Assembly (NCBI GenBank): GCA_946403965.1
Contig: CAMJBT010000023.1
Span: forward strand, 1 to 47,047
Length of the DNA stretch: 47,047 bases
From: an uncultured Pseudobutyrivibrio sp.
Lineage (GTDB): Bacteria > Bacillota > Clostridia > Lachnospirales > Lachnospiraceae
Reading direction: 5' to 3'
Shown: in pieces, positions 8,584-18,019 of the stretch
How the letters are laid out: each line of letters opens with the position of its first letter
Numbering within the stretch: position 1 is the stretch's first letter
Position numbers and translations under genes: made by a program
Notes under the pieces: generated by a model
Seen by the model: the letters and a program-made list of their open reading frames with translations, nothing else
What the model was told of the DNA's origin: nothing
Database searches by the model: none

Positions 8584-11500
8584 TTACTCTTCATCCTTTC
8601 TTCTTCTCTTTGCAAATACAATGAGAACAATTGCTGTTGCTGATAAAACAAATCCCCAAACAACATTTCTTGCTACAACAAATTCTGCATTGTCTGTTGA
8701 AGTAAAGTTAGCTTGTGTTGCAACTACTGGAGTTTCTGGATCATCATACATCAAAGCGTATGTTGAGAACTGACCTGTTGAAATTGTAATTGTCTCAGTG
8801 TCATTATCCTTGTCTTCAAGTAATGTGCTGACACCTTCATGTGCTCTCATAATGTAATATGTATCTGACAATCCTTTATAATTATCAGGAATATCAACAA
8901 CGATATCGATTGGATCTGTATCTGTAATCTGGTTCCAATCTTCGTCATCAATTCTCATGAACATGCTGATATCGATGTAATCTGCCATTGCAAGAGCTGG
9001 CTTTTCTGCTGCTACTGAAGCAACACCATCTGTGATTACCTGCTTATCAAGTTCTGGAATTGTATCTTCTTCAAGTGGAAGTACCTCTACCTTTATTTCA
9101 AGAATGCTTCCTGCTGCAACCATTGCGTACTGCTCTTCTGTAAGAATAGACTTTGCAACTGCCTTTGCATCTGCAAGACCTGCAGTATTTCTTGAATTCT
9201 CTGGTGTTTCAAGCTTAACAACTACTGCACCTTCGCCCATAACAAGTGCTATTGGTGTCTCCTTTACAGGAACCTTATTTATTTCTTCGTTATCCTTGCT
9301 ATTTCCAAGGGCATTTTCAGCCTTAATTTCAGCCATTGCTGCAGATATATCTAATGTAGGATCTGCGACTCTTACAATCTCGCCTCCTGTTTCGCTAAGC
9401 TTATCCAAAAGCTTTGACTTTGTATCTTCAGCCATGTCGCCCCAGATATCGCCCTTGTCAATGATGTTTCCTTTGCCAAGTGTATCATCAAGAACATCTG
9501 CTGCAACATTGAGAAGCTGCTCAACAACTGGTGTTTTTTCTTCTACTACAGACTCAGTCACTGGCTCTACTACTGGTGTTTCAGGAATTTCCTGAACTAC
9601 TGGCTTTGGAGCTGCTGGAGCTGGTGTAGGAGCTGGCTCCGAAGATTCTTCTACTGGTGCAGGTGCTGGCTTTGCCTTTGATACAAGTGGAATTGTAATC
9701 CAATATGGAGCATCATTTGTTCCCTGAACCTTTACTCTTAATGTACCTGTTGTTCCTGCTGGGCTATTATCCACCTTATAGATAAGCTGTCCATCAACTA
9801 TAGAAACACCTGTGACATAAGGAGCTATATCGCCATCAACATCATACTCTACAAGTTCTGGATTTGCTCCAAAATAATCTGAAAGATCAAGTGTTCCATT
9901 CTCTGTTCCTTCTGCTGGAATAGATGATGTTTCCTGAATTTCTACAGGTTCTCTTTGCTGCTTGTTAATAGTTACCTCATAGCTTCCATATGATGGTGTG
10001 CAACCATCAGCTGAAACTTTATAATATACTGTATATGTTCCAGCATTTGTAAATGTTGGAAGTGTCTCTGAATAGTTTGTGTTAGGATTTGTGCTATATT
10101 CAACCTTTGCTCCATTTGTTGTTGAAACAACAGGGTATGATACTGGACGACCATTGTAATCTGTTGTTAATGTACCTGCTGGTACATCAACTGATACAGT
10201 GCCCTTTGTTGTAACTTTAACACCCTCGGATGGTAATGAACCAGGCTTAGAGCTTGTAGGCTTAATACGTGACTTAATTGTATATTCAGTACCTTCTGTT
10301 AATCCGTCAAATACATAAATTCCATTTGTTGGAGTTACCCAACCTTCCTTAACTGTTCCATCCGGATTGTATAAACAATATTGGCAATCTGCTGTTTCTG
10401 AATTAACTGTAATAGAAGTTGCAGATGTTGTAATTACATCGTTTCCAACATCAGCTGGCTTATCTGCATCACCACCATCATCAGTTCCTGTTGTATCAAA
10501 ATCAGGTGTTACCGAACGAGATTCGATTGACATTGCCTCTGAAGCTTCACTATTTTGTGCATTTGCTTTCTGAAGTACTACTGTCTTTCCTGCTAAATCG
10601 TAAACTCCATCTTCACCATAAGGTCCATATAGTGGAAGATTACCATTGCTGTCAGATGTAAGTGTATAACTTCCTTCACCATTGTTGTATGTAACGATAT
10701 ATGTTTCGTTTCTATCTAATCCTTTAATATACTCATTTACATAATCAATGTTTCCACCAACTTTTGCTACTGTACTTGCAACATCACCTACAGAGAACTG
10801 GAAAGATACTCTATCAACGTTTCTCCATGACATTGTCATTCCTGAATCAGTATCTGTTACGGCTACTGCAATATCATTAACTATATTACCGCCTTGCTCT
10901 TTTATAGATCCTGTGGTGCAACCATCGAGATCATCTTTATTATAATCATAGTGTCCTTCATAACTTCGACTATAACCTCCTATCCAATATTTTAATCCAG
11001 TCTTTGTTGCCGGCTTAATCAAAAATGCTGGAGTATCATCAGATGCATTTTTTGATACAGCACCTACCATTGCTACATAGTCAAGCATTCCACTAGCATC
11101 TTTTTCAGCAAAGAGTGCAGCACTATCTGCATAATCTCCTAGCAATGTTCTATCTGCTAATTGTGTATCACATCCAAATGAAAATGATTTGTGTCCATTC
11201 TTTAAAACAGCATCAAAGAATACTGCATATCCATCATCACCACCAAATCTTGCATACAAGTCAACGCTATTATCTACCTGTGATCCTGCACCCATAGATG
11301 GATCAGTCTCGGTAGTTGATTTCATCTGCCAGCCATTACCATACGATGTTTGAATCATTAAATTAAGATTAGGTAAGTAACCTGTAACATCAAATTTATC
11401 ACCATAAACGCCATATGCCATAACACCATTTGATAAATAATATGGCATCATCGGCTGAGTCCAAACTCTACCAAAAACATCTTGTACTCTATCAGCAGTA

Positions 11501-13248
11501 GATAAACTTCCTAGTAACTGAACTGGCTCTGATACATTACCATTAACAACACATACATACCAAGCTCCATCTGTTATTGCATCACCTGCTAATGTAATTG
11601 TAGCTTCATCGTTAGTATTATTAGTATTATTTGTAACTGGTGTTAAGTTTCCAAGTGAATCCAATGACTCCTTAGTAGCAACACCGTTTACTCTTTTAGC
11701 TTCTTCTGTCTTATACCACTTAATAGTTGTTGCTTCACCATTTAATTTAACTGCCAAAGTAATGCTATTACCATTCTGTGAAACCATGTATGGATAACCA
11801 CCGTTATCAAAAACATTAGGTCCTACTTCAGTTATAGCAACACCATAAAGAGAAAAACTCTCTGTCTCTGCTTCAAGTGTATTTCCTACGCTATCTGTAG
11901 GAAGCTTTTCAGCTTCTGTATTTCCATTTTCAGAATCTGGAATATGGTAAATAGCAGCTTCCATTTCATTGTTTGATATAACATCTGATTCAAATGAAAC
12001 GTATACCTGTCCTTTTGTTGTATCAGGCTGAATCTCTTCTCCTGCTGCATTTAAAACCTTAATATCAAATACATATGAATCTACTACAGGAATTTCTTCT
12101 TCAATTTCCTCTACTGCTGCATCAAATACTTCCTTCTCAACTTCTGTTGCTGTTCTAGCTGATACTGTTGCATCTGCTGGGAATACACCCTCATCTGCCT
12201 TTACTGTGATAGTAACGCCATCCACTACCACACTCTTATTGAATGCTAATGGAGCTTCCTCTTCTTCACCAATGATAACTGTAATTGTTGGAAGTGATGC
12301 ATTTAACTGATATGAAGTAGATACACTTGCTACATATACAAATGTTGCACCTTCTACACTCGAATCAAATGCTTCTGCTGAACTTCTAGCTACATCCAAT
12401 GTCCAAGTTACTCCACCAAGAGTAACTGCTGAAGATGTTGTAACATACTCTACTGTACGTGTAATACTTCCAGCTGCTTCTGTCTGCTCCACTACTGGCT
12501 GCTCTACAGGTGTTTCTGAAACAGGCTCCTCTGCTGGCTCTGAAGACTCTTCTGGTTCTGACTCCTCTTCTGGAGCTGAACCTTCTTCCTCTGCTGCCTT
12601 TACAACCATAGCTGGGAACAATCTGTCTACAATATATGCTACAGGAGATATTCCATTTAATGCTGTATCATCTGATGTAGGTATTGAGTCAGATGCTGGT
12701 TCAGATGCTGGCTCAGATGCTGGCTCAGATGCTGCTGGTTCTGAATCAGTTGAAGCTTGGGCTGTAGTATCAGCCTCGGATGTTGTTTCACCAATAACAA
12801 CATCATCTGTAGACTCTGGCTGTTCATTACCCTCATTCTCCTCTGTTGCAGCCTCAGGAGTCTCTGTTGTAGACTCTGACGCTTCTGGCTCAGTTGGAGG
12901 TTCTATTTCTAAATTCTCTGGATTCTCACCTAGAGTCTCTGAAGGAATAACTCCACCTTCAATTACAGCTGCACCAGCTACAGTATCACTTACCACTTCT
13001 CTTGTTGTTTCAACTGTAGCAGTAAATGAATCTGGGAAAACAATATCACTTTCCTGGGCACCAACTGGAAGATGCTGTACTGCGACATCCGTGTCAAGAC
13101 CATTGATAGAAGTAATGATATCACTTCCCTCAGTGCCTTCAGCTCTTGATACTGGCACATTAAATCCCATGGTAAATGTCATTGCAAATGCCATGATAAA
13201 TGCCAGTGCACGATTAAAAACTTTAAATCCTTTTTGTTCTTTCCTCAT
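8584..13248 (-). CDS. Giant membrane-anchored surface protein
   Basis: The protein has 1554 residues. The start at 13248 has a strong AGGAGGTGG site. A signal peptide of about 38 residues ends in VSRAEG. Residues about 110-260 are low in complexity, rich in Glu, Ser, Pro and Thr, and include EPAS repeats. A folded region of unknown type (near residues 590-830, with FGRVWTQPMMPYYLSNG) follows, then a fibronectin III-like segment, a beta-rich domain (TVSVDVPAGTLTTDYNG), a Pro-rich linker, and a C-terminal domain with IDIVVDIPDNYKG and ISTGQFSTYALMY. It ends in one membrane helix and KRRRKDEE, with no LPXTG motif, so it is probably held by the helix rather than by sortase. Its role is unknown; adhesion or glycan binding is possible. 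The gene stands alone between arabinanase and trehalose genes. Confidence 0.88.
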   Translation of the reverse strand: MRKEQKGFKVFNRALAFIMAFAMTFTMGFNVPVSRAEGTEGSDIITSINGLDTDVAVQHLPVGAQESDIVFPDSFTATVETTREVVSDTVAGAAVIEGGVIPSETLGENPENLEIEPPTEPEASESTTETPEAATEENEGNEQPESTDDVVIGETTSEADTTAQASTDSEPAASEPASEPASEPASDSIPTSDDTALNGISPVAYIVDRLFPAMVVKAAEEEGSAPEEESEPEESSEPAEEPVSETPVEQPVVEQTEAAGSITRTVEYVTTSSAVTLGGVTWTLDVARSSAEAFDSSVEGATFVYVASVSTSYQLNASLPTITVIIGEEEEAPLAFNKSVVVDGVTITVKADEGVFPADATVSARTATEVEKEVFDAAVEEIEEEIPVVDSYVFDIKVLNAAGEEIQPDTTKGQVYVSFESDVISNNEMEAAIYHIPDSENGNTEAEKLPTDSVGNTLEAETESFSLYGVAITEVGPNVFDNGGYPYMVSQNGNSITLAVKLNGEATTIKWYKTEEAKRVNGVATKESLDSLGNLTPVTNNTNNTNDEATITLAGDAITDGAWYVCVVNGNVSEPVQLLGSLSTADRVQDVFGRVWTQPMMPYYLSNGVMAYGVYGDKFDVTGYLPNLNLMIQTSYGNGWQMKSTTETDPSMGAGSQVDNSVDLYARFGGDDGYAVFFDAVLKNGHKSFSFGCDTQLADRTLLGDYADSAALFAEKDASGMLDYVAMVGAVSKNASDDTPAFLIKPATKTGLKYWIGGYSRSYEGHYDYNKDDLDGCTTGSIKEQGGNIVNDIAVAVTDTDSGMTMSWRNVDRVSFQFSVGDVASTVAKVGGNIDYVNEYIKGLDRNETYIVTYNNGEGSYTLTSDSNGNLPLYGPYGEDGVYDLAGKTVVLQKANAQNSEASEAMSIESRSVTPDFDTTGTDDGGDADKPADVGNDVITTSATSITVNSETADCQYCLYNPDGTVKEGWVTPTNGIYVFDGLTEGTEYTIKSRIKPTSSKPGSLPSEGVKVTTKGTVSVDVPAGTLTTDYNGRPVSYPVVSTTNGAKVEYSTNPNTNYSETLPTFTNAGTYTVYYKVSADGCTPSYGSYEVTINKQQREPVEIQETSSIPAEGTENGTLDLSDYFGANPELVEYDVDGDIAPYVTGVSIVDGQLIYKVDNSPAGTTGTLRVKVQGTNDAPYWITIPLVSKAKPAPAPVEESSEPAPTPAPAAPKPVVQEIPETPVVEPVTESVVEEKTPVVEQLLNVAADVLDDTLGKGNIIDKGDIWGDMAEDTKSKLLDKLSETGGEIVRVADPTLDISAAMAEIKAENALGNSKDNEEINKVPVKETPIALVMGEGAVVVKLETPENSRNTAGLADAKAVAKSILTEEQYAMVAAGSILEIKVEVLPLEEDTIPELDKQVITDGVASVAAEKPALAMADYIDISMFMRIDDEDWNQITDTDPIDIVVDIPDNYKGLSDTYYIMRAHEGVSTLLEDKDNDTETITISTGQFSTYALMYDDPETPVVATQANFTSTDNAEFVVARNVVWGFVLSATAIVLIVFAKRRRKDEE
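12689..12736 (-). repeat. 12-bp in-frame repeats coding EPAS
   Basis: Four tandem copies of a 12-bp unit (TCAGATGCTGGC or close variants, plus-strand reading) encode a four-residue Glu-Pro-Ala-Ser repeat in the stalk of the surface protein. Copy number could change by slippage without shifting the frame. Confidence 0.85.
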
Positions 13249-13500
13249 GCTTCCACCTCCTGTAAAACTCCTTAACACCCCTATATATAAAAAAGTTTAT
13301 CTGAAATGATGTTCCACAACGTTATATTTAACTATATTTATTGCTTAACTGCTGTTTATTGTAACGCCAATTTGTGTCTAAATTATGTATTGTCAGAAAA
13401 CTAATTGTGAATTACAAGTACTCTATGTAGTTTATTCCTCAACATGTCCAAAAAAACTGGAGGAACTTTTTATCGATATGCTGTTGACCGAAGCGAAAAA
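13249..13500. other. Intergenic region upstream of surface protein gene
   Basis: No gene is visible here. On the minus strand a weak promoter candidate is TTAAGC followed 16 bp later by TATAAC near 13320-13347. The rest is AT-rich with no clear hairpin, apart from the terminator described separately at the far end. Confidence 0.5.
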
Positions 13501-13532
13501 AAAGACTCTAGCACCAACATACTAGAGTCTTT
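13501..13532 (-). terminator. Terminator of the trehalose operon
   Basis: AAAGACTCTAG (13501-13511) and CTAGAGTCTTT (13522-13532) form an 11-bp perfect stem. On the minus strand a run of eight T follows, so it ends treP-treA transcription 19 bp after the treA stop. Confidence 0.9.
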
Positions 13533-13550
13533 GCATAGCATTCTATTGAA

Positions 13551-15200
13551 TTATTTCTGGTTAATTAACACTGCTTTCAATTCATATGGCCTCAATTTCA
13601 GCTCCGAACCACTGCTTAAAGAAACATCATAATTTGAAATCAGTACTTTACCGCCATTCACTTCAGGGGCAACTGATATTTCTACTTCTGAATCCTCAAG
13701 ATTGCCATATACCATAAGTGTCTGCGCTCCAATGGAACGCTTGAAACATACCACCTGCTCAGGTACATTCATATCGAAATGTACATCGCCATCTGAAATC
13801 ACAGGGTATTCTTTTCTGAGGGCAATCAGCTTTTTATAAAATGAAAGGATTGAATCACTTTCATTTCTCTGTGATTCTACAGTTATCTGCTTGCCATAAT
13901 CAGGCACTGCAAGCCATGGTGATGCATCTGAAAAACCATCATTTACAGAAGAATCCCATTGCATTGGTGTACGGCAGTTGTCTCTTGAACGTTGATTAAC
14001 TATATCAAGAGCTTCATCTGCACTCTTTCCTTGAGAAAGAAGGATCTGATAATAGTTCAAACTCTCCACATCCTTGTACTGATTAATATCTGTAAAGTGG
14101 GTATTGAGCATTCCAATTTCTTCCCCTTGGTAAACATATGGGGTACCACGCATCAAGTGAATCAGACCTGCAAAAAGCTTTCCGGATTCCTTCCAATATT
14201 TACCCTCATCACCAAATCTGGAAATAATTCTTGGCTGATCGTGGTTGGTTAAGAACAATGCATTCCAACCATTTCCTGCCGTTATTTGTTCTTGCCATTC
14301 TCTAAAGATGTTTTTAAAAGCCATCTTGTCATATGGCATCAATGACCATTTATCACCATTCTTATAATCCACCTTTAGATGGTGAAAGCTGAATGTCATG
14401 GCAAGCTCTTTCTCATCTGGATTAGAATATCTGATACAGTTATCAATTGAAGTAGAAGACATCTCACCTACTGTTATCATATCTTCAATACCTGTGTCTT
14501 TCACAAGCTCCTTCAAATATTCATGAACCTTTGGACCATCTGTGTAGAATCTTCTACCATCACCCTCATTATCATCTTCGTAAACTGATGGTTTTGAAAT
14601 GAGATTGATTACATCAAATCTAAATCCACTAACGCCCTTTTCTTTCCAGAATCGAATAATATCCTTTAGTTCTTCTCTGACCACAGGATTCTCCCAATCC
14701 AGATCCGCCTGAGTCACATCAAATAAATGAAGATACCATTTCTTTATAGAAGGAACATACTCCCAGGCATTTCCTCCAAACTTTGAAACCCAGTTTGTTG
14801 GTGGGGAGTCTGGCTCTCCATCCACAAACTTATAATAATCTTGAAACTCCTTTTCCCCGGCTACCGCTCGCTTAAACCATTCATGCTCTGTGGATGTATG
14901 ATTAAACACCATATCAAGCATGACCCCAATTCCGCGAGCTTTCGCTTCTTTTGTTAAGTTTTCAAAATCTGCCATGGTTCCAAATCTTTCGTCCACAGCT
15001 CTGTAGTCTGCAATATCATAGCCATTGTCTCTCTGTGGTGATACAAAAAATGGTGTAAGCCATATATAATCAATCCCAAGTTCCTTTAGGTAATCAAGCT
15101 TTTCTGTGACTCCGTTTAAATCACCCCAACCATCTCCATTAGTATCATTAAATGACTTTGGATATATTTGGTAAACTACTTTATCTTTGAAATTTAACAT
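13551..15200 (-). CDS. treA: Trehalose-6-phosphate hydrolase (GH13)
   Basis: This is a 549-residue cytoplasmic GH13 alpha-glucosidase. The four GH13 regions are intact: DMVFNH, GFRFDVINL (nucleophile Asp196), TVGEMSS (acid/base Glu246) and FLTNHDQPR (Asp321). The blocks WVSKFGGNAWEY and HLFDVTQADLDWENP match the trehalose-6-phosphate hydrolase branch better than oligo-1,6-glucosidases. It begins one base after the stop of a trehalose-type PTS permease, so its substrate is the phosphorylated sugar delivered by that permease, split to glucose and glucose-6-phosphate. The strong downstream terminator marks the operon end. Confidence in the GH13 family is very high, and in the trehalose substrate high because of treP and treR. 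Confidence 0.93.
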   Translation of the reverse strand: MLNFKDKVVYQIYPKSFNDTNGDGWGDLNGVTEKLDYLKELGIDYIWLTPFFVSPQRDNGYDIADYRAVDERFGTMADFENLTKEAKARGIGVMLDMVFNHTSTEHEWFKRAVAGEKEFQDYYKFVDGEPDSPPTNWVSKFGGNAWEYVPSIKKWYLHLFDVTQADLDWENPVVREELKDIIRFWKEKGVSGFRFDVINLISKPSVYEDDNEGDGRRFYTDGPKVHEYLKELVKDTGIEDMITVGEMSSTSIDNCIRYSNPDEKELAMTFSFHHLKVDYKNGDKWSLMPYDKMAFKNIFREWQEQITAGNGWNALFLTNHDQPRIISRFGDEGKYWKESGKLFAGLIHLMRGTPYVYQGEEIGMLNTHFTDINQYKDVESLNYYQILLSQGKSADEALDIVNQRSRDNCRTPMQWDSSVNDGFSDASPWLAVPDYGKQITVESQRNESDSILSFYKKLIALRKEYPVISDGDVHFDMNVPEQVVCFKRSIGAQTLMVYGNLEDSEVEISVAPEVNGGKVLISNYDVSLSSGSELKLRPYELKAVLINQK

Positions 15201-17054
15201 TTAGTTGCCTCCAACAACAACGCAAATTACAGTATCCTTCTTTCCAGCCGCTGCAATAAGCTTTTTATTAAAAGTAAGTAATGGCTCTCCAGCCTTTACT
15301 CGCTGCTCTTTTTCAACTAAATAATTGAAGCCATCGCCCTTCATCTCAACTGTATCAATACCAACATGAATCAAAGCCTCTGCTCCATTATCAAGCTTAA
15401 GACCAATAGCGTGCTTGCTATCATCCATTGTAACCTTTACGACACCGTCAGCTGGTGCATAAACTGTTTCCTCAGTAGGAATAATTCCAATTCCATCACC
15501 CATGAGCTTCTTAGAAAATACAGCATCATCAACCTGCTCAAGAGCAATTGGTGTACCTGCTACAACCTTTGTTAAATCTACACCACCGATTACTGAATGA
15601 ATCTCTGGTGCGTCTGCTTCAGACTCTTCAATTTCGCCATATAAATCCTCTGTTGTAAGCTTCTTCTTGCCTACTACAAGAGTAAGAACAAATGGAATCA
15701 CAATAGCTACAACCATAGCAAGTGCAAAAATGCCCATGTATTTAGACTGAATAGAAAGGATTCCTGGAATACCACCAACACCAATTGAGTTTGCCATTAC
15801 ACCACTACCAACTGAGATAACTGCTGCGATGCATGAACCAATCATGGCGCAAATGAATGGGAAACCATACTTAACATTTACACCAAACATAGCTGGCTCT
15901 GTAACACCGAGGTAGCATGAAATACATGCTGGGATTGAAACTTCCTGTGTCTTTGTGTTCTTTCTCTGAAGGTAAATCATTCCGAGAACTGCTGAACCCT
16001 GTGCAATATTTGAAAGTGCAATCATTGGCCAAAGAATTGTTCCACCAAAATCAGCAACAAGCTGTGCATCAATAGCGTTTGTCATGTGATGCAAACCTGT
16101 GATAACAAGTGGTGCATAGAACATACCAAATACGCCTGCGAAAAGCCAGTTAACTGAGCTTGTAAGACCAGCGTGTACACCAGCTGAAATCCATGAACCA
16201 ATCTTCCAACCAATAGGTCCAAGAATGAAATGTGATGCCATAACTGCAAGTGTAAGTGAGAAGAATGGTACAACAATCATTGAAATAACCTTTGGACAAA
16301 TCTTGTTGAAGAATCTCTCTAAAAATACAAGGCAGAAACCAGCAAGGATAGCTGGAATAACCTGGGCCTGATAACCAATCATGTTTACCTGAGCAAATCC
16401 GAAATCCCACTTTGGAATTGCATCTGCTGCAGCACCAGCCACACCGTAAGCATTTAAAAGCTGACCAGAAACAAGTGTACATCCAAGTACAATACCAAGA
16501 ATCTGAGTTGTACCCATCTTCTTTGTAATTGACCAACAGATACCAACAGGCAACATATGGAAGATAGCTTCACCAATCAACCACAAGAAGCTGTGAACAC
16601 CAGCCCAAAATACAGACTGTGAAACAATAGTGCCATTTCCAAAATCAATATCACCAATTACATTTCTGAAACCTAAGATTAGACCACCAACAACAAGTGC
16701 TGGAATGATAGGTGCGAAAATCTCAGCAATTGCTGACATAATTTTCTGAAGCTGATTCTGATTCTGAACTGCTGCCTTTTTAACCTGATCCTTTGATACG
16801 CCTTCAAGACCTGAAACAGCTGTAAAATCGTTGTAGAAATCCTGAACTTCCTGGCCAATTATAACCTGGAACTGACCGGCCTGTGTGAAAGTACCCTTTA
16901 CTCCGCTGATTTTTTCAATTCCTGGCACATCTGCCTTTGAAGGATCGTTGAGAACGAATCTCATACGAGTAACGCAGTGAGAAACCGCTGCAATATTACT
17001 CTTCCCCCCGACCAGTTCAAGCAACTGTTTACTTTGCTCGATAAATTTTCCCAT
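15201..17054 (-). CDS. treP: PTS trehalose transporter, fused EIIBCA
   Basis: The protein has 617 residues with three PTS domains in order. EIIB is at residues 1-90, with the phosphorylated Cys27 in SHCVTRMRF and KISGVKGTFTQAGQFQVIIG. EIIC is at about 110-460, with ten or so membrane segments and GLHHMTNAIDAQLV and GVTEPAMFGVNVKYGFPF. EIIA is at about 470-617, with the phosphorylated His563 in EALIHVGIDTV. Many TreP/TreB proteins lack the fused EIIA, so the fusion makes this transporter complete apart from EI and HPr. The start at 17054 has a GGAGAT site. It is first in the operon, followed by treA, and is preceded by two perfect palindromes fitting TreR control. Confidence 0.93.
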   Translation of the reverse strand: MGKFIEQSKQLLELVGGKSNIAAVSHCVTRMRFVLNDPSKADVPGIEKISGVKGTFTQAGQFQVIIGQEVQDFYNDFTAVSGLEGVSKDQVKKAAVQNQNQLQKIMSAIAEIFAPIIPALVVGGLILGFRNVIGDIDFGNGTIVSQSVFWAGVHSFLWLIGEAIFHMLPVGICWSITKKMGTTQILGIVLGCTLVSGQLLNAYGVAGAAADAIPKWDFGFAQVNMIGYQAQVIPAILAGFCLVFLERFFNKICPKVISMIVVPFFSLTLAVMASHFILGPIGWKIGSWISAGVHAGLTSSVNWLFAGVFGMFYAPLVITGLHHMTNAIDAQLVADFGGTILWPMIALSNIAQGSAVLGMIYLQRKNTKTQEVSIPACISCYLGVTEPAMFGVNVKYGFPFICAMIGSCIAAVISVGSGVMANSIGVGGIPGILSIQSKYMGIFALAMVVAIVIPFVLTLVVGKKKLTTEDLYGEIEESEADAPEIHSVIGGVDLTKVVAGTPIALEQVDDAVFSKKLMGDGIGIIPTEETVYAPADGVVKVTMDDSKHAIGLKLDNGAEALIHVGIDTVEMKGDGFNYLVEKEQRVKAGEPLLTFNKKLIAAAGKKDTVICVVVGGN

Positions 17055-17095
17055 GATAATCTCCTTTTCTTCTTCGATATATCCCCTCGTTCATA

Positions 17096-17149
17096 ACCTG
17101 TTTAAACAGGTCTTGATTATTATATACCACACCTGTTTAAACAGGTCAA
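17096..17149 (-). promoter_or_regulatory. treP promoter with two TreR operators
   Basis: The 16-bp palindrome ACCTGTTTAAACAGGT occurs twice without mismatch, at 17096-17111 and 17131-17146, 35 bp apart. Between them lies a minus-strand TATAAT (17119-17124). TTGACC (17144-17149) overlaps the edge of the upstream palindrome; the spacing is 19 bp, or 17 bp if the -10 is read as TATATA. A repressor bound at both sites would cover the promoter and its downstream side. Confidence 0.85.
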
Positions 17150-17163
17150 TACTTTTTTTAAAA

Positions 17164-17195
17164 AAAGTACCTAGCAACTCCTTACTAGATACTTT
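17164..17195 (-). terminator. Terminator of treR
   Basis: AAAGTACCTAG (17164-17174) and CTAGATACTTT (17185-17195) pair over 11 positions with one G-U pair on the minus strand, followed by seven T. It separates treR from the treP-treA operon. Confidence 0.85.
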
Positions 17196-17206
17196 AAATA
17201 AAACTA

Positions 17207-17938
17207 TTAAACTAATCTTCCCTGGCGTACTGCTGTATCCATAAAACAGAAATACTCTGGCAAATGGCGAGACTGAGTATATTCAAACATAAGTCCCATA
17301 CCATTAAAGGTCTGGCTGGTAACAACCGCAAGACAATTATAGTCACCAAGTGAAAGATGCATTTCATCCATTTCGGTGACCTTTTCCACTGTCATCTTAC
17401 GTTTACTCATCCCAATTTCCATGTGAAGTTCATTTTCAATATAGTCATATATTGATTTGTTTGCGATTTCCTGGGTGATACCAGGCACCAAGGCTTTATC
17501 AAACATATTTATATCCAAGATACATGGCTTACCATCTAAAAGTCTCAGTCGTTGAATATAGTAAAGTTCGGTTCCCTTTGCAAAACCTGTCTTTTTTGCA
17601 AGCCTCTCATCTGCTACTATTTCTGCAAACAGCACCACCTTGGTGACACTGTTAAGCTTGTTTCTGGCAGCGGATTCCTTGAAGGTCTCAATTCCACCAA
17701 TCACAAAGCTGGCCTTTCCCACCGGCTGGTATATCACTCTGACCCCCACACCATTTATAGCCTGCACATATCCTATTTCTGCAAGATGCGAAAGTGCTCT
17801 TCTCACTGTGTTTCTAGAGCAATCATATATACCAACAAGGGTATTTTCAGATGGAAGTATGGATTGATATTCGTACTCCTCAGCCTCTATTCGCTGTTTT
17901 ATATCCTTAAATATTATTTCATACTTTGACTTTGGCAT
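17207..17938 (-). CDS. treR: GntR-family repressor of trehalose genes
   Basis: The protein has 243 residues from the ATG at 17938, which has an AAGGGA site upstream; the frame extends further but without a better site. Residues 1-75 form a GntR winged helix (LPSENTLVGIYDCSRNTVRRALSHLAEIGY has the recognition helix). The rest is a UTRA effector domain, typical of HutC-type regulators including TreR, which binds trehalose-6-phosphate in relatives. It is encoded just upstream of treP on the same strand. A related palindrome lies in front of its own gene, suggesting autoregulation. Assignment as TreR rests on domain type, neighbours and the shared operators. Confidence 0.88.
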   Translation of the reverse strand: MPKSKYEIIFKDIKQRIEAEEYEYQSILPSENTLVGIYDCSRNTVRRALSHLAEIGYVQAINGVGVRVIYQPVGKASFVIGGIETFKESAARNKLNSVTKVVLFAEIVADERLAKKTGFAKGTELYYIQRLRLLDGKPCILDINMFDKALVPGITQEIANKSIYDYIENELHMEIGMSKRKMTVEKVTEMDEMHLSLGDYNCLAVVTSQTFNGMGLMFEYTQSRHLPEYFCFMDTAVRQGRLV

Positions 17939-17959
17939 TAGTCTTTTGTCCCTTCTTTG

Positions 17960-17973
17960 CTTGTTTAAACAAG
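17960..17973 (-). promoter_or_regulatory. Third TreR-type operator, upstream of treR
   Basis: CTTGTTTAAACAAG is a perfect 14-bp palindrome sharing the core TGTTTAAACA with the two treP operators and differing at the flanking C/G pairs. It lies about 20 bp before the treR ATG, so bound repressor could limit its own synthesis, perhaps with lower affinity. Confidence 0.75.
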
Positions 17974-18019
17974 TACAATTAAAGGGTATCATATTTAAGC
18001 ATTTCCAACAACCTTGGTG

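Noticed and set aside
9032..9595. Plus-strand open frame of 187 codons
   Set aside because: Antisense to the large surface protein gene, Ser/Thr-rich by reflection of its codon use, with no ribosome binding site.
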